This document shows positions 53,549-61,106 of a DNA stretch of 64,000 bases, in pieces. Made by a program: the position numbers and the translations under genes. Position 1 is the stretch's first letter. Each line of letters starts with the position of its first letter. Source of the stretch: Glandiceps talaboti (lineage: Eukaryota > Hemichordata > Enteropneusta > Spengelidae); assembly GCF_964340395.1 (NCBI RefSeq), contig NC_135564.1, positions 17,160,431-17,224,430 on the forward strand. Reading direction: 5' to 3'. Below the pieces are notes generated by a model that had not been told where the DNA came from, did not search any database, and saw nothing but the letters and a program-made list of their open reading frames with translations.

Positions 53549-53644
53549 TGTTGTTGTTGTTGTTGTTGTTGTTTTTGTTGTTGTTGTTGCTGTTGTTGTT
53601 GTAGCTGTTTTTGTTGTTGTTGTAGCTGCTGCTGCTGCTGCTGC

Positions 53645-53689
<45 letters not shown>

Positions 53690-56600
53690 GTCTTATATGT
53701 GAAAGAAACAATATGTTGTCAATAAATCAAAACATTCGCACATGTCATATGAAAATTTTATGCAACCAGAAGATATCTTTCTATCCGTACTGCGAATCTT
53801 AATATTTCTGGACGTACATGGAAATATACTGTTTAGTTTCATTCTGTCTGTATTCTTGTTTTAATACCAATATATCAGATATTGAACTGTCGCGAAATAC
53901 ATCAAAAGTTAATTAAGAAAACATGAGTTTGTATGGTTTTAAATTGTATGTAACCATAGGCATTATCGTCATTCTCATAATACTGAAGAATAATTAAACC
54001 TCGAATTCCCATCGTTATGCAGGAGACCAAGTTAGATGTGTAGATCCTGGAATACCAGAAAACGGAAGGCAATCGACTACAGTGATGTTCCCGGCAGCAA
54101 TTGGTGAAACGTTAACGTTTGAATGTGATGAGGGTTATAATTTGGTTGGCGACGAGACCCTTGTTTGCCAAGTTGAGAATGAAATACCTTGTAATAATAC
54201 TGGCTCTATTTGGAGTGCACCTGTTCCATTGTGTGTTTTACCGAGTAAGTAGAATCTTAATGTAATATGAAGAGTTTAAGTAAGTATCGGTGTATGTCCA
54301 ATATGCATGGATCTTCTTAAAACCTAACTTAATTGAAATTTGTGTTAAAGAAGGAACATATAATACAATGCATATATCATTCAAATTTAATATAGGTGTA
54401 CTAGAGTATGACCACAAATGTATCAGAAGAAAATTTGATATCATTACCCATTAATCAGACTGGTCCTTCATTCCACAGATATCAATTTTGATACATTTTT
54501 AAATCCCCATTGAAAACTTACCCATGTGCTTCAACAAGGAATTCACAAGTAAAAATTAGATGCCAGATTCTCAAATGTATGTGTTATATCCGTACTTATT
54601 GATTGTTGATTTGTTATTTATACTTATTAATTTATGTCTGACTCCATCTCTTTATCTATTGATAATTAATCTTTAGAGCTTATGTAAACTTACATTCAAT
54701 AAACTAGAATGTGCTTTATGACGTCCCTATCCAAACCTATGTTATCTTCAGGTGCGTGCATTGAACCAATCCTACCTAATCATCTTCAATTTGGCAAGGA
54801 AAACAGCAGGTTTCCAGTCGTAAATGGTACAATAATTCAGATTGCATGTATTCCTTCATACTACACATTGAGTGGTGATTCTACAATGTTGTGTTTGAAT
54901 GGAACGTGGGAAGGAGGACCTAACGCAACATGTACAGGTATTTTCTTTTTTACTTCAAATGCCTTTGCATGTTATGTTATGTTATGTTATGTTTTGTTAT
55001 GTTATGTTATGTTATGTTATGTTATCTTATGTTATGTTATGTTTTGTTATGTTATGTTATGCTATGTTATGTTATATACGTTGAAATATTTTCATAAAAC
55101 TTTTGTCCAGTATTGAAATCCAATCAAAGAAAACAGAATATGAGATTGCGAATGATCTTTTTGTAACCCAGGTTGTCATTCTAACAATTTATAAAACTAG
55201 TTCCAGACTGAATCGATTTATTCAAGTGTACAGTTAAGCGTATTTGGAAAAAGAATATATCTTTAAAAAGTGAACATTGTACTATATCAAGGATTTATTC
55301 TCAACAAAAGATTAAAAATATTAAGTGGATTGGTGTTTTACTTATACCATTCCTGTTTTTAAATTGATGTATCCACCACGATAATTGCTTATTATTCTGA
55401 ATTTCAGAAGCTACAACAACAGAATCCCCATTGCAGACGTTGGATCCTGATGTTCCATGTACTTTGGGTATGTTTCAGCTCACGTATAATGAACAAATAG
55501 TACACTTACTGTACTCGTTGTCAGTCTGCAGTCTGTGTGTTTAGCTGTTTGTTCCATTACAATGCCATTGACCCTTTTTTTAAATAATTAGTTACAATTT
55601 CATATCCAAACTAGACTATTATAGTAGAGTATCAGATATTCTCAATTGTAACGGTTCAAAAATATCTCAGATGATGCAGATTATCCTATTATCCTATCTA
55701 ATATCCTATTGCACCGAGGATATCATTTCCAAGAGAAATCCAAATGCATGTTCGTTATTTAGCCGCATTTGTATTTAACACGTTGGTGACGATTGTATAG
55801 TGACTAGTCCTTATTAAAGCGATGGGGGAATCTTTTTAGCAGCGTTTCGTCTCTACAATCCATAGTTTATTTATCAAAAACCAAAGATTCAATCTAGAAG
55901 GAATTCAAATCATTCTGTATTTGTAGATATAAATTTTTTAAGAAAAGAGGTTAAATTCTTTGCTACTCACTTGATGATTGTATGGTTTGTTAAACGTTCG
56001 AGTATGTTTGTTTAATTTAAAGCTCCCTGTTGCCAATTTGCGAGCTGAAGCAAAATTACAAATGCGTTAGATTCTTAAGATACATAAAAGTATTATAATT
56101 ACGTTTATGTGCTTTGGTTATTTAAGGTAATAATTTAGCGAAAGGCAGACCATCTGGTCAAAGTTCAACTGATTATGGAGGAACCCCAGGTAGAGCAAAT
56201 GATGGAAATACAGACAGCAGTTATGGAGGAGGGAGTTGTTCACATACAAAGGAAGAGACTGACCCATGGTGGAAAGTTCAGCTTGATGAAGTTTATGAGA
56301 TTGAGGAAATAACAATAACCAATAGAGGAGGTGGAAATGGTTAGTAAAACTTCATTGTTTTAATAGTTTTTTTGTGGTTTCTTATCAAACTCAAACAATT
56401 GTGTGCAGAGAGTCTGAGTGACGATAAGACATACAGTTCAATAATGTACACACTGAAGTTAACCATTTTATCTTCGACTACACTAAACAGCGATGAGACT
56501 TAACAGTGCTGAAATCTACATAGCCCATGATGATGATACAAGCGATGGAGAAGAATACTGCGATACAGTTTCGTCCGAGAACACTACAATGACATTTGAT

Positions 56601-59600
56601 TGTAGTGGTATACAAGGGGGGAACTATATCATTATACGGCTACCTGGAAATAACCAAGTTTTGACACTGTGTGAGGTTCAAGTTTGTGGAACACGTGAGT
56701 TAAAAATTTTCAACATGAATATTTCTAACATTACTTTACGTGACAATAGAAACCACAAACCCATTATTAGATTAAAACAATGTTCGTTCATTCGTTCGTT
56801 CGTTCATTGATAACAATAAAGTTCTTCCTACGTCTCGTTATTGGGATTGTCATAATTTCCACCTTTATAAACTGTATATACTTGAACCTGACCCATTAGT
56901 ATTAGAAGATAGACAAGTCATTTAAAATAGTAATTTTTGATACCCTCTTTATAGGACGTGTGACGAGTCAATTATTTATTCATTAATTCTAGAAACAAGT
57001 TTTCACCAATGATGTTTAAAGATTAGCAACACGGAGATCAACTAGAATAGAGACTAATACTAAACACAAAATTACTGTTTAAAGTACAGAGAAGTGGCCT
57101 ACTGTAAACATTAAATTTCGTAAATTCGTTAGTGTTACATTATCAGAGTAATTCATATTCCGATACCATCATCTACAAAAGCATGCATGTATATCACATG
57201 CAATGTAGGCATACTAGAAACAATCATTTTCAGACCCACTGATTCTTCCCATCATCATCATCATTTTACAGTATCGCCCACAACGGAACCCACTACTGAG
57301 GCGTTTACTACTTACTTCACAACAACGGAAGAAGAAACAACTTATATAAGCACTACTGAACCTATTTCTAATGAAGTATCAAGTGAAAGTTCAACAACAT
57401 TTGTTCCATCGACCCTAGATGATAGAACTTCTCAATTCACAACGACCATAGAGAAGTTCACATTGCTCAGCTCAATGGAATCAACAACAGATAAATATAG
57501 CACACTAGCATCACCCACTGAAACAATACCAGTGACTGCAACAACAGCAACTTTAACCGCTGTAGCGAACACGTTGATAATGACAACTGGCGGTAAGCTT
57601 GTTGAAATTCCTTTTAAATTATCTTGGAATAGTGTAGAAAATGTCGGAAACGGATTTGAATGTCTTGGTATGTAGACTTCTCACTACACCTCTCCAAAGA
57701 CGTTTTTACGTAATGTACCTGAAACATGAATTTGTAACGTTACACAGTCATGCATAGGTAAGTAAAGGTTCAAACCTTCTTGGCATTTTGAGAACAAGAC
57801 GATAGTTTCAACTTTAGTGAAATATTCGTGTTTTCTATGACGCGTCTTACGTTCTACTATACATCACTAAAAAGCTTACTCATATTAAAGAGGTATGTAG
57901 TCTCTGTTCGTGGTGACGAAAATATACATGGGAGAGTGGGTGGATGGATAGGTGGATGAGCAGGCGAGACGTACAAAAGATACACGAAAAACACATCATG
58001 ATGAACAAAATGTACATGAACATCTGCCTCACATTATAATTTTAGATGTTGACGAATGCAACCAGGGTTTAGACAACTGCAACTCTGACGCCACTTGTAC
58101 AAATACAGTGGGTGGTTATAACTGCACGTGTAATGATGGATATACAGGAGATGGTAGAGAAGACGGCAATGGTTGTAACAGTGAGTACAATATAACGACA
58201 AACATTAACTTAGATCTGACAGACAAGTATTAAATCTAAAGTTAGTTATATACCATTGGACATGACTTTCCTTTTTCCAGATTTTAGAAGACGTCTATAC
58301 ATTTTACAAAATTTTAATCAATGGCATATTAAAGTAAAACTGAGTTGTGTGCACATCTAAATACGTTATGATTATCAACGAAATTCATGTGTAGAGGTTT
58401 GACAAAATTCTGATACACAAATAATGCTTTTATATATGAATAACATTAGATCTCAATATAACAACAATGACTGTACTGTGCCCAATTGTTTTATATGTAC
58501 TATAGATATCGATGAATGTAATGAGGACATGCCATGTGATACCAAAGCTGATTGTACAGACACCATAGGATTCTATACTTGTATATGTCAAGATGGATAT
58601 GAAGGAACTGGTCTCAAGGAACAATGTCACGGTAAGTGGCTTGTTTATCGTTGGATAAGTGGTACTTTATTGACATCTCGGCGAAGTATGGCATCTAAAG
58701 TCTTGTTTACAAATTATTATGAGCGAATTTTATACCCATTATGATTTTAGATAGCAAATATCAATAGTCAATCCATTGAAAACCCAAACGTCGACTTCCT
58801 GCCCAAGCTGCAAGCACATACCTCATCTCTTTTACTTTGCAATTCCTACAGTCATATTTTTTTACATAAATTCATACTTAAGTCATACTCTCATTCTACA
58901 ATACTTGACCCTAAATGACTCATTTCTATATGATATTTGTTCGTCTTAAGTATCCAAGTTGAAAAAGAAAAATACAGTGAAAACAAGACCTCTGTGACAA
59001 TAATGTGTATGTTAGATTGAATTTCCCATATTTGTATAGATTACCCACAATGCCATGTACTGTTGCATGTTTACGATACTTCAGTGTGTGAATGGAAGTC
59101 ACCATATGCATTCTGGGGCTGTTTCTTTCCTTGAATAATTCTTCACAATAATAATTACCTTGTGTCTGTATATTTTAAAGATATAAATGAATGTGTGGAT
59201 GGAAGTCACCAGTGTGGAGGGAGCAGTACCTGTATAAACACAGTGCCAGGTTATAACTGTACTTGCGAATCTGGATATGAACTTGCAGAGGATTTGAGAA
59301 CTTGTCAAGGTTAAAATCATTTTCTACTTTCGAGCGTATGGTTGATTTTCGTATATACTTAATTTGCTTTTATTTTAAGTATACATGAGTATATATCTGT
59401 ATACATGTTTATTTAAGTCAGGATGATTAGTATACAACTGGTCTCAAGGGACAATGTCACGGTAAGTTACGGTGGCTGACTAGGACAAAGAGGTGTGCTC
59501 ATTCAAAATGAGGGGTTCCCAATCAAAACGAGACGCGCTCCCACTAAAACGGGTGGCTGTCATCAAAAAGGTGGCTGTCATAAAAAATTTAAAAAAAGGA

Positions 59601-61106
59601 CGTACCCTCAACATAAAGGGTGGCTCTCATCAAAAAGAGATGTGCTGTCACCAAAAAGGTGGCGCTCATCAAAACAGATGGGCGCTCACCAAAAAGGGTG
59701 GATCTCATAAAAAAGAGACGTGCTGTCACCAAAAAGGGTGGCTCTAATAAAAAAGATAAGTGTTGCCACCAAACAGGGTGGCTCTCATCAAAATGACGTG
59801 CTGTCACCAAAAAGGGTGGCTCTAATCAAAAAGAGATGTGCTGTCACCAAAAATGGTGGCTCTCATCAAAAAGAGATGTACTCTCACCAAAAAGGGTGGC
59901 TCTCATCAAAACAGATAGGCTCTCACCAAAAAGGGTGGCTCTCATCAAAACAGATGGGCTCTCACCAAAAGGTGGCTCTCGTCAAAAAAGATATGCTCTC
60001 GCCAAAAGGGTGGTTATATTAAACATAGGGGGGTATATGAAATTATCAAATTTTGTACTTTATGATGAGAACTTTCTTGACCAAACTTACAGAGTGGATG
60101 TATTGATAACTATTTATTTGCATATACAAACTGAGGTCAAAGGTCACCGCTAATAGGAAGTAGGTTCATATATAGGTGTAACATGGGTACACAGCCTGAT
60201 CTAAAGACAAGGACGAGTAGGTATGAGTCAGGTCGGGTCATGTCGAGATAGAGTGACCTCTCCTAGGTCAGCTTAGGTCACCTACGGTCAGATCTCCCAA
60301 TGTTAAATTTAGGCAGTAATAGGTATATCAGAGTGAATGGGTGATCATTAGTGAATTTATGTATTAATTTGATTCTTTATTTTCTGCATGTTGAAAGGAA
60401 AGGTTTGCTATATATTGATTATGTTTTTGTCGATAGTGGCCAATAGAGTTTACGGCAATCGAAATTATTGTACGAGATGCTTTATCTGTTGCTAATATCC
60501 CATACATGGTAACACTTAAGCATGCTAGCATGATTCTCATGTGTGGTAATTAAGAATAGAGCAAATTAGAATACAAATAAAGAAACCAGCTGAGATTTGT
60601 TGAGCAAGCCCTATTTTGTTTTCCTTAAAACACTGAGTGATATATGCTGCACTAAAATAAGCATATATCAGCTGATAAAAAGGTAAAAGTGAAAAATATT
60701 GCGAATGAAGGGCACCTTGTTAACACCAAAACGTGGCGTTTTGATACACATGTCATATGTTGGCTTATCGTGATATAGAAATTGATAAATTTTCGTAAAT
60801 CTGTGTTTTATTAAGCCGATAACTTTGAAACGATAATATCAGATAGCGTTGCATTAATATTGTCCGGCAAATTTTGAAGTACAAAATTAACAAAATAAAC
60901 ATTAACATATATTTTGTAGACATGATTATAAAATGAATTTTAAAACCTCATTTGACATTATTATTACTACATGCATTATGTAGATATTGATGAATGTGTT
61001 GACGACACTCATGAATGTAAACACAATTGTCAAAATTATGAGGGCGGATACACTTGTGCCTGCTGGCAAGGATACACATTACAGCCGGATGAATTGTCTT
61101 GTCAAG
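23443..61106 (+). CDS. Gene B/C: giant secreted protein with two lectin cassettes, a mucin array and EGF domains (3' incomplete)
   Basis: Proposed model: join(23443-23506, 30384-30590, 32737-33156, 35244-35465, 36433-36618, 36790-36849, 38065-38274, 39487-39687, 40410-40514, 42168-48779, 52057-52242, 52645-53082, 54023-54244, 54752-54937, 55408-55467, 56127-56339, 56491-56694, 57272-57592, 58046-58180, 58506-58631, 59181-59309, 60984-61106...). This totals about 3,540 codons and remains open. Every internal exon is a multiple of three and phase 1-1. Order: signal peptide, CCP-CTLD-CCP-CCP-F-lectin, stalk, about 88 mucin repeats, the same cassette again, stalk, four EGF. Treating B and C as one gene rests on the absence of a signal-peptide or stop exon between 40514 and 52057; two separate genes remain possible. 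Confidence 0.5.
26381..26560 (-). mobile_element. Possible LTR-retroelement primer-binding site and LTR edge
   Basis: On the minus strand TTGGCGCCCAACG (26381-26393) resembles a retroelement tRNA primer-binding site. It is preceded on that strand by a segment with AATAAA and a GCAAAGAAGGGTGACAAAAT end, as at an LTR-leader junction. A more degraded copy lies at 51530-51670. No gag or pol frame was recognised; LTR limits are not defined. Confidence 0.35.
26949..27029 (+). CDS. Weak exon candidate, 27 codons, phase 1-1
   Basis: Acceptor TGTTACAG ending 26948, open phase-1 frame [16 protein letters not shown]..., donor GTAACA at 27030, length a multiple of three. It lies between the signal-peptide exon and CCP1 of gene B but matches no domain, lacks cysteine and has a poor donor. 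Could be chance. Confidence 0.18.
27281..27600 (+). repeat. 21-bp minisatellite, left arm
   Basis: Units alternate GTCAGGAACGTCAAGTGATAA and GTCAGGTCCGTCGAATGACAA-like forms (21 bp each); because 21 is a multiple of three, three frames stay open, e.g. [14 protein letters not shown] heptads. The reading frames are a by-product of the repeat. Confidence 0.9.
28365..28510. repeat. CTGT/GTCT microsatellite inside the TIR element
   Basis: CTGT tetranucleotides with ATGT and GTGT variants. A complementary CAGA array is at 28956-28995, which increases the foldback potential of the element. Confidence 0.9.
30085..30312. repeat. 21-bp AT-rich tandem repeat before CCP1 of cassette B
   Basis: About 11 units of ATTAGAACACAATATATGATT type (30085-30312), ending about 70 bp before the acceptor of exon 30384. 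Frames on both strands are repeat artefacts. Confidence 0.9.
30384..30590 (+). CDS. Gene B exon: CCP1 of cassette B
   Basis: Acceptor TTTCTCTTAG ending 30383; donor GTAAGT at 30591; 207 bp, phase 1-1. CCP with [38 protein letters not shown]; five cysteines including the CC pair, as in A and C, but clearly diverged in sequence. Confidence 0.88.
30591..32736 (+). other. CCP1-CTLD intron of cassette B (2.1 kb)
   Basis: AT-rich, no exon or recognised element. Not alignable by eye with the corresponding 0.4 kb introns of A and C. Confidence 0.45.
32737..33156 (+). CDS. Gene B exon: C-type lectin domain, with a GC donor
   Basis: Acceptor ACACTAG ending 32736; 420 bp, phase 1-1. CTLD with the same six cysteines (VCKPE/SCYYS/HYCEV/QNCGL/SDCDV/LICER), core [19 protein letters not shown] (TGEPNGG) and MVD instead of WND. 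At the conserved phase-1 exit the sequence is AAGAG/GCAAGT, a GC donor with an otherwise perfect consensus, where cassettes A and C have GTAGGT. Confidence 0.88.
34340..34503. mobile_element. Palindromic foldback element 1
   Basis: The 164 bp read ACTTATTGACTGGC at the left and GCCAGGCAATAAGT at the right. The arms stay complementary nearly to the centre (CTATTTCCCTCGGC / GCCAAAGGAAATAG) near 34425. The flank TTATAAAAC is shared with palindrome 2. Confidence 0.75.
34741..34762. repeat. Perfect 22-bp palindrome with the core of the foldback elements
   Basis: ACTATTTCCCTA followed by its exact complement. The CTATTTCCCT/AGGGAAATAG core is the same as at the centre of the palindromes on either side. 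A CACCGCG-GTTCACAGCATG-like motif is directly repeated at 34791 and 34841. Confidence 0.7.
34880..35065. mobile_element. Palindromic foldback element 2
   Basis: The 186 bp have ACATATTGCCTGGCC at the left and GGCCAGACAATATGT at the right, with arms complementary almost throughout (GCATGTGATTCTGG against CCAGAATCACATGC) and centre CCTTTGGCC near 34975. Related to palindrome 1 in ends and core; a MITE-like family. Confidence 0.8.
35244..35465 (+). CDS. Gene B exon: CCP2 of cassette B
   Basis: Acceptor TCTGTAG ending 35243; donor GTAAGT at 35466; 222 bp, phase 1-1. CCP with [38 protein letters not shown] and the extra loop cysteine (PSCNNTGH, sequon) found in A and C. Confidence 0.88.
35466..36432 (+). 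other. CCP2-CCP3 intron of cassette B
   Basis: No exon or known element recognised. Confidence 0.45.
36433..36618 (+). CDS. Gene B exon: CCP3 of cassette B
   Basis: Acceptor TTTTCAG ending 36432; donor GTAATT at 36619; 186 bp, phase 1-1. [45 protein letters not shown]; one of the best conserved exons between B and A/C. Confidence 0.88.
36790..36849 (+). CDS. Gene B exon: one-cysteine linker
   Basis: Acceptor TTTACAG ending 36789; donor GTGAGT at 36850; 60 bp, phase 1-1. Thr-rich start and SDAPCTL end, same length and cysteine position as in A and C. Confidence 0.82.
   Translation, partial: RLQQLNPFWQRLTLTHHVL
36850..38064 (+). other. Linker-F-lectin intron of cassette B
   Basis: A segment at 36950-37265 (GGGGAATGCCACTCAGGAAA start) looks like an interspersed repeat but is not identified. 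37589-37966 is a foldback element. No exon seen. Confidence 0.45.
37589..37966. mobile_element. Foldback/MITE element with about 150-bp inverted arms and TATA duplication
   Basis: Left arm CAACTTCAGACATCAGACC and right arm ending GGTCTTGTGTCTGCAGTTG are inverted copies. The match continues through GGAAAGTAAAC, TGGATTAATAACACTTG, ATGTTGGAA and GACTTGTATTA. TATA flanks both sides (37585-37588, 37967-37970). Total 378 bp with a spacer of about 75 bp and no coding capacity. Confidence 0.8.
38065..38274 (+). CDS. Gene B exon: F-type lectin, N-terminal half
   Basis: Acceptor AATAAAG ending 38064 (weak tract, chosen by alignment to A and C); donor GTAAGT at 38275; 210 bp, phase 1-1. [49 protein letters not shown]. 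His to Arg spacing is H-x26-R as in A. Confidence 0.86.
38275..39486 (+). other. F-lectin internal intron of cassette B
   Basis: Contains AC and ATAC microsatellites (38968-39038) and TTGACCTTCAAG/TGACCTTTA-type repeat debris similar to that at 18185. No exon seen. Confidence 0.45.
38968..39038. repeat. AC / ATAC microsatellite
   Basis: AC dinucleotides pass into ACAT tetranucleotides without a gap. Confidence 0.95.
39487..39687 (+). CDS. Gene B exon: F-type lectin, C-terminal half
   Basis: Acceptor CACTCAG ending 39486; donor GTAAGT at 39688; 201 bp, phase 1-1. [15 protein letters not shown] start and [10 protein letters not shown] end. The second binding Arg is six rather than seven residues after the first (RDIYGQR), one residue shorter than in A and C. 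Confidence 0.86.
39688..40409 (+). other. Intron before the cassette B stalk
   Basis: Holds the MITE at 40021-40174; otherwise nothing recognised. Confidence 0.45.
40021..40174. mobile_element. Short MITE with 45-bp inverted repeats
   Basis: Left GACAATACAATATAG and TTACTTTGGAACGATAAATT; right is the inverted copy, AATTTATCGTTCCAAAGTAA, ending GCACTGTC. 154 bp, no coding capacity; target duplication not clear. Confidence 0.7.
40410..40514 (+). CDS. Gene B exon: short Thr/Glu-rich stalk
   Basis: Acceptor TTACCATAG ending 40409; donor GTAAGT at 40515; 105 bp, phase 1-1. [20 protein letters not shown]-type acidic Thr-rich sequence; a shortened homologue of 17435 and 57272. Confidence 0.8.
40560..41240 (+). 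pseudogene. Decayed LINE (CR1/Jockey-type) reverse transcriptase
   Basis: RT blocks appear across frames: [49 protein letters not shown], then a broken region where YADD should be (QICRQQPG). Stops and frameshifts throughout. It sits in the intron before the mucin exon. Confidence 0.65.
41260..41740. repeat. Degenerate tandem repeat, period about 145 bp
   Basis: The motif ATTATGCAAATG with flanking CATTAAxA or ACATTGCAAC recurs near 41390, 41530 and 41680, each followed by AATTTGAA...TACATTCTTA-type sequence. Confidence 0.5.
42168..48770. repeat. 75-bp minisatellite with 13-unit higher-order repeats
   Basis: The unit is 75 bp. Marker variants recur at fixed spacing: GAAAGAATAAC at 42813 and 43788 (975 bp, 13 units), and the ACACGGTATTC variant at about 42573, 43548, 44523 and 45048 (975, 975 and 525 bp). 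The array has grown by block duplication as well as by single units. Confidence 0.9.
42168..48779 (+). CDS. Gene B giant mucin exon: about 88 tandem 25-residue Thr/Ser/Pro repeats
   Basis: The acceptor is placed at the first AG (CTAACAG, 42161-42167) after a pyrimidine tract at 42077-42091, with no AG between. The donor is GAAG/GTAATC at 48780. 6,612 bp, phase 1-1, 2,204 codons without a stop. The 75-bp unit encodes a sequence beginning [12 protein letters not shown] and ending TSGPTVTE, with about 10 Thr, 3 Ser and 3 Pro per 25 residues. No cysteine, and STNTP is not an N-glycosylation site because of the Pro. Expected to be an extended, heavily O-glycosylated rod. Three units carry a two-residue TyrThr insert (TYTVTE). 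The last units are divergent (STPLSPDT...). The minus strand is also open over most of the array, which is a by-product of the repeat. Confidence 0.85.
48893..49146 (+). CDS. Unrecognised open frame downstream of the mucin exon
   Basis: A frame of about 80 codons after the stop at 48904 (ending at TAA 49144-49146) reads ...[17 protein letters not shown]... and [13 protein letters not shown]. It has no phase-1 entry (the frame from the AG at 48892 hits TGA at once), and no domain is recognised. Probably not an exon of the lectin gene; possibly a fragment of another element. Confidence 0.15.
49304..50169 (+). pseudogene. LINE ORF1 (zinc-ribbon plus coiled coil), frameshifted
   Basis: CNDC...CKGC at the N-terminus forms a short zinc-ribbon-like pattern, followed by a coiled coil (about residues 60-145). 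Then comes the typical ORF1 core [13 protein letters not shown] and THRIGK...RPIIARF. A frameshift near 49920 moves the C-terminal part ([17 protein letters not shown]...[13 protein letters not shown]) into another frame. RNA-binding ORF1 proteins of this type accompany CR1/L2-like ORF2. Confidence 0.65.
50320..50726 (+). pseudogene. C-terminal remnant of LINE ORF2
   Basis: The reading runs from KRIVRTIT at about 50358 through [26 protein letters not shown] and [13 protein letters not shown] to FKNYLQSL, then stop. This is the standard post-RT tail of CR1/Jockey ORF2 proteins; compare LWNILP in the LINE at 61479-63683. The RT domain in front is missing. Confidence 0.7.
50826..50893. repeat. 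GTT microsatellite in the LINE 3'UTR
   Basis: Tandem GTT units with one GTC interruption. Confidence 0.9.
51166..52056 (+). other. Upstream flank of cassette C (intron)
   Basis: 51190-51670 matches 25990-26560 including the degraded LTR/primer-binding region; 51712 onward matches 11398 onward. No copy of the signal-peptide exon was found between the mucin exon and cassette C. Confidence 0.55.
52057..52242 (+). CDS. Cassette C exon: CCP1
   Basis: Acceptor TTTCAG ending 52056; donor GTAAAG at 52243; 186 bp, phase 1-1. Nearly the same protein as 11759-11944 (F-K to F-M and FACC to FDCC changes). Five cysteines. Confidence 0.86.
52645..53082 (+). CDS. Cassette C exon: C-type lectin domain
   Basis: Acceptor TTTCAG ending 52644; donor GTAGGT at 53083; 438 bp, phase 1-1. 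Same CTLD as 12345-12782 with D to G in HTWGYN and I to M before the last cysteine. EPN present; WND replaced by MVD. Confidence 0.9.
53083..54022 (+). other. CTLD-CCP2 intron of cassette C
   Basis: Collinear with 12783-13972 apart from the microsatellite; no exon. Confidence 0.5.
53509..53690. repeat. TAG/TTG/CTG microsatellite
   Basis: Short TAG run followed by TTG and CTG units at the site of the 13208-13634 array. Confidence 0.95.
54023..54244 (+). CDS. Cassette C exon: CCP2
   Basis: Acceptor ATGCAG ending 54022; donor GTAAGT at 54245; 222 bp, phase 1-1. [31 protein letters not shown] extra cysteine, VPLCVLP. The VDPG start is closer to the family consensus than VHPR in cassette A. Confidence 0.88.
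54245..54751 (+). other. CCP2-CCP3 intron of cassette C
   Basis: Nothing recognised; matches 14195-14701. Confidence 0.5.
54752..54937 (+). CDS. Cassette C exon: CCP3
   Basis: Acceptor CTTCAG ending 54751; donor GTATTT at 54938; 186 bp, phase 1-1. Same as 14702-14887 except PNAT in place of PQAT, giving a sequon. Confidence 0.88.
54938..55407 (+). other. CCP3-linker intron of cassette C
   Basis: Pentanucleotide repeat plus about 190 bp (55076-55265) not present in cassette A; no exon. Confidence 0.5.
54969..55075. repeat. TTATG pentanucleotide repeat
   Basis: About 21 units with single-base variants; longer than the copy at 14914-14985. Confidence 0.95.
55408..55467 (+). CDS. Cassette C exon: one-cysteine linker
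   Basis: Acceptor TTTCAG ending 55407; donor GTATGT at 55468; 60 bp, phase 1-1; ends DPDVPCTL. Confidence 0.82.
55468..56126 (+). other. Linker-F-lectin intron of cassette C
   Basis: A short version of 15186-16326; a TATCCTATTATCC-type micro-repeat near 55682-55705 marks the point where about 490 bp of cassette A are absent. Confidence 0.5.
56127..56339 (+). CDS. Cassette C exon: F-type lectin, N-terminal half
   Basis: Acceptor TTTAAG ending 56126; donor GTTAGT at 56340 (GTAAGT in A); 213 bp, phase 1-1. Same residues as A with NRGGGN in place of NREGGN and DPWW for NPWW. His (CSHT) and Arg (TNR) kept at H-x26-R. Confidence 0.87.
56491..56694 (+). CDS. Cassette C exon: F-type lectin, C-terminal half
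   Basis: Acceptor AAACAG ending 56490; donor GTGAGT at 56695; 204 bp, phase 1-1, one codon longer than in A because of an extra Gly (QGGNY). [15 protein letters not shown] start, [10 protein letters not shown] end. Confidence 0.87.
56695..57271 (+). other. F-lectin-stalk intron of cassette C
   Basis: Nothing recognised; matches 16890-17434. Confidence 0.5.
57272..57592 (+). CDS. Cassette C exon: Ser/Thr/Pro-rich stalk
   Basis: Acceptor TTACAG ending 57271; donor GTAAGC at 57593; 321 bp, phase 1-1, 107 codons, cysteine-free, two codons shorter than 17435-17761 (TETIP instead of TEGETIP). Confidence 0.82.
57593..58045 (+). other. Intron between cassette C stalk and EGF1
   Basis: Homology to cassette A ends about 200 bp in; no exon seen. 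Confidence 0.5.
58046..58180 (+). CDS. EGF1 exon (calcium-binding EGF)
   Basis: Acceptor ATTTTAG ending 58045; donor GTGAGT at 58181; 135 bp, phase 1-1. DVDEC start, six cysteines, and the hydroxylation-type motif [12 protein letters not shown] typical of cbEGF domains, ending in GYTGDG...GC. Calcium makes tandem cbEGFs rod-like. It follows cassette C directly, so it is probably the stem of gene B/C. Confidence 0.88.
58506..58631 (+). CDS. EGF2 exon (calcium-binding EGF)
   Basis: Acceptor ACTATAG ending 58505; donor GTAAGT at 58632; 126 bp, phase 1-1. [33 protein letters not shown]; six cysteines with the calcium-binding DIDE start. A duplicate of its 3' end lies at 59437-59470. Confidence 0.88.
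58632..59180 (+). other. EGF2-EGF3 intron
   Basis: No recognised content. Confidence 0.5.
59181..59309 (+). CDS. EGF3 exon (calcium-binding EGF)
   Basis: Acceptor TTTTAAAG ending 59180; donor GTTAAA at 59310 (weak); 129 bp, phase 1-1. [30 protein letters not shown]...TCQ; six cysteines. Confidence 0.85.
59437..59475 (+). pseudogene. Partial duplicate of the EGF2 exon end and donor
   Basis: ACTGGTCTCAAGG followed by ACAATGTCACGGTAAGT repeats the last part of exon 58506-58631 and its donor with one substitution. No EGF sequence precedes it, so it cannot be used as an exon. Confidence 0.75.
59495..60020. repeat. Minisatellite, about 40-bp unit
   Basis: About 12 degenerate units built from GGTGGCTCTCATCAAAAAGA and TGTGCTGTCACCAAAAAG, immediately downstream of the EGF2-tail duplicate. 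Open frames here come from the repeat. Confidence 0.85.
60021..60983 (+). other. Rest of the EGF3-EGF4 intron
   Basis: Includes a run of GGTCA/TGACC-type motifs (60220-60300); nothing else recognised. Confidence 0.45.
60984..61106 (+). CDS. EGF4 exon (calcium-binding EGF, fibulin-like)
   Basis: Acceptor TTATGTAG ending 60983; donor GTAAAT at 61107; 123 bp, phase 1-1. [35 protein letters not shown]; six cysteines. It resembles the fibulin/thrombomodulin subtype with the short C3-C4 loop. The protein is still open here and continues beyond the window. Confidence 0.87.

Larger units (their letters stand above)
51712..57593 (+). repeat. Segmental duplication: lectin cassette C (partner 11398-17762)
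   Basis: Eight exons and their introns match cassette A closely in order, phase and sequence; see the cassette A entry for the indels. Confidence 0.85.

Noticed and set aside
59493-60153. Lys/Gln/Gly-rich frames near 59.5-60.1 kb
   Set aside because: They follow the 40-bp minisatellite in an intron; no splice sites or domain.
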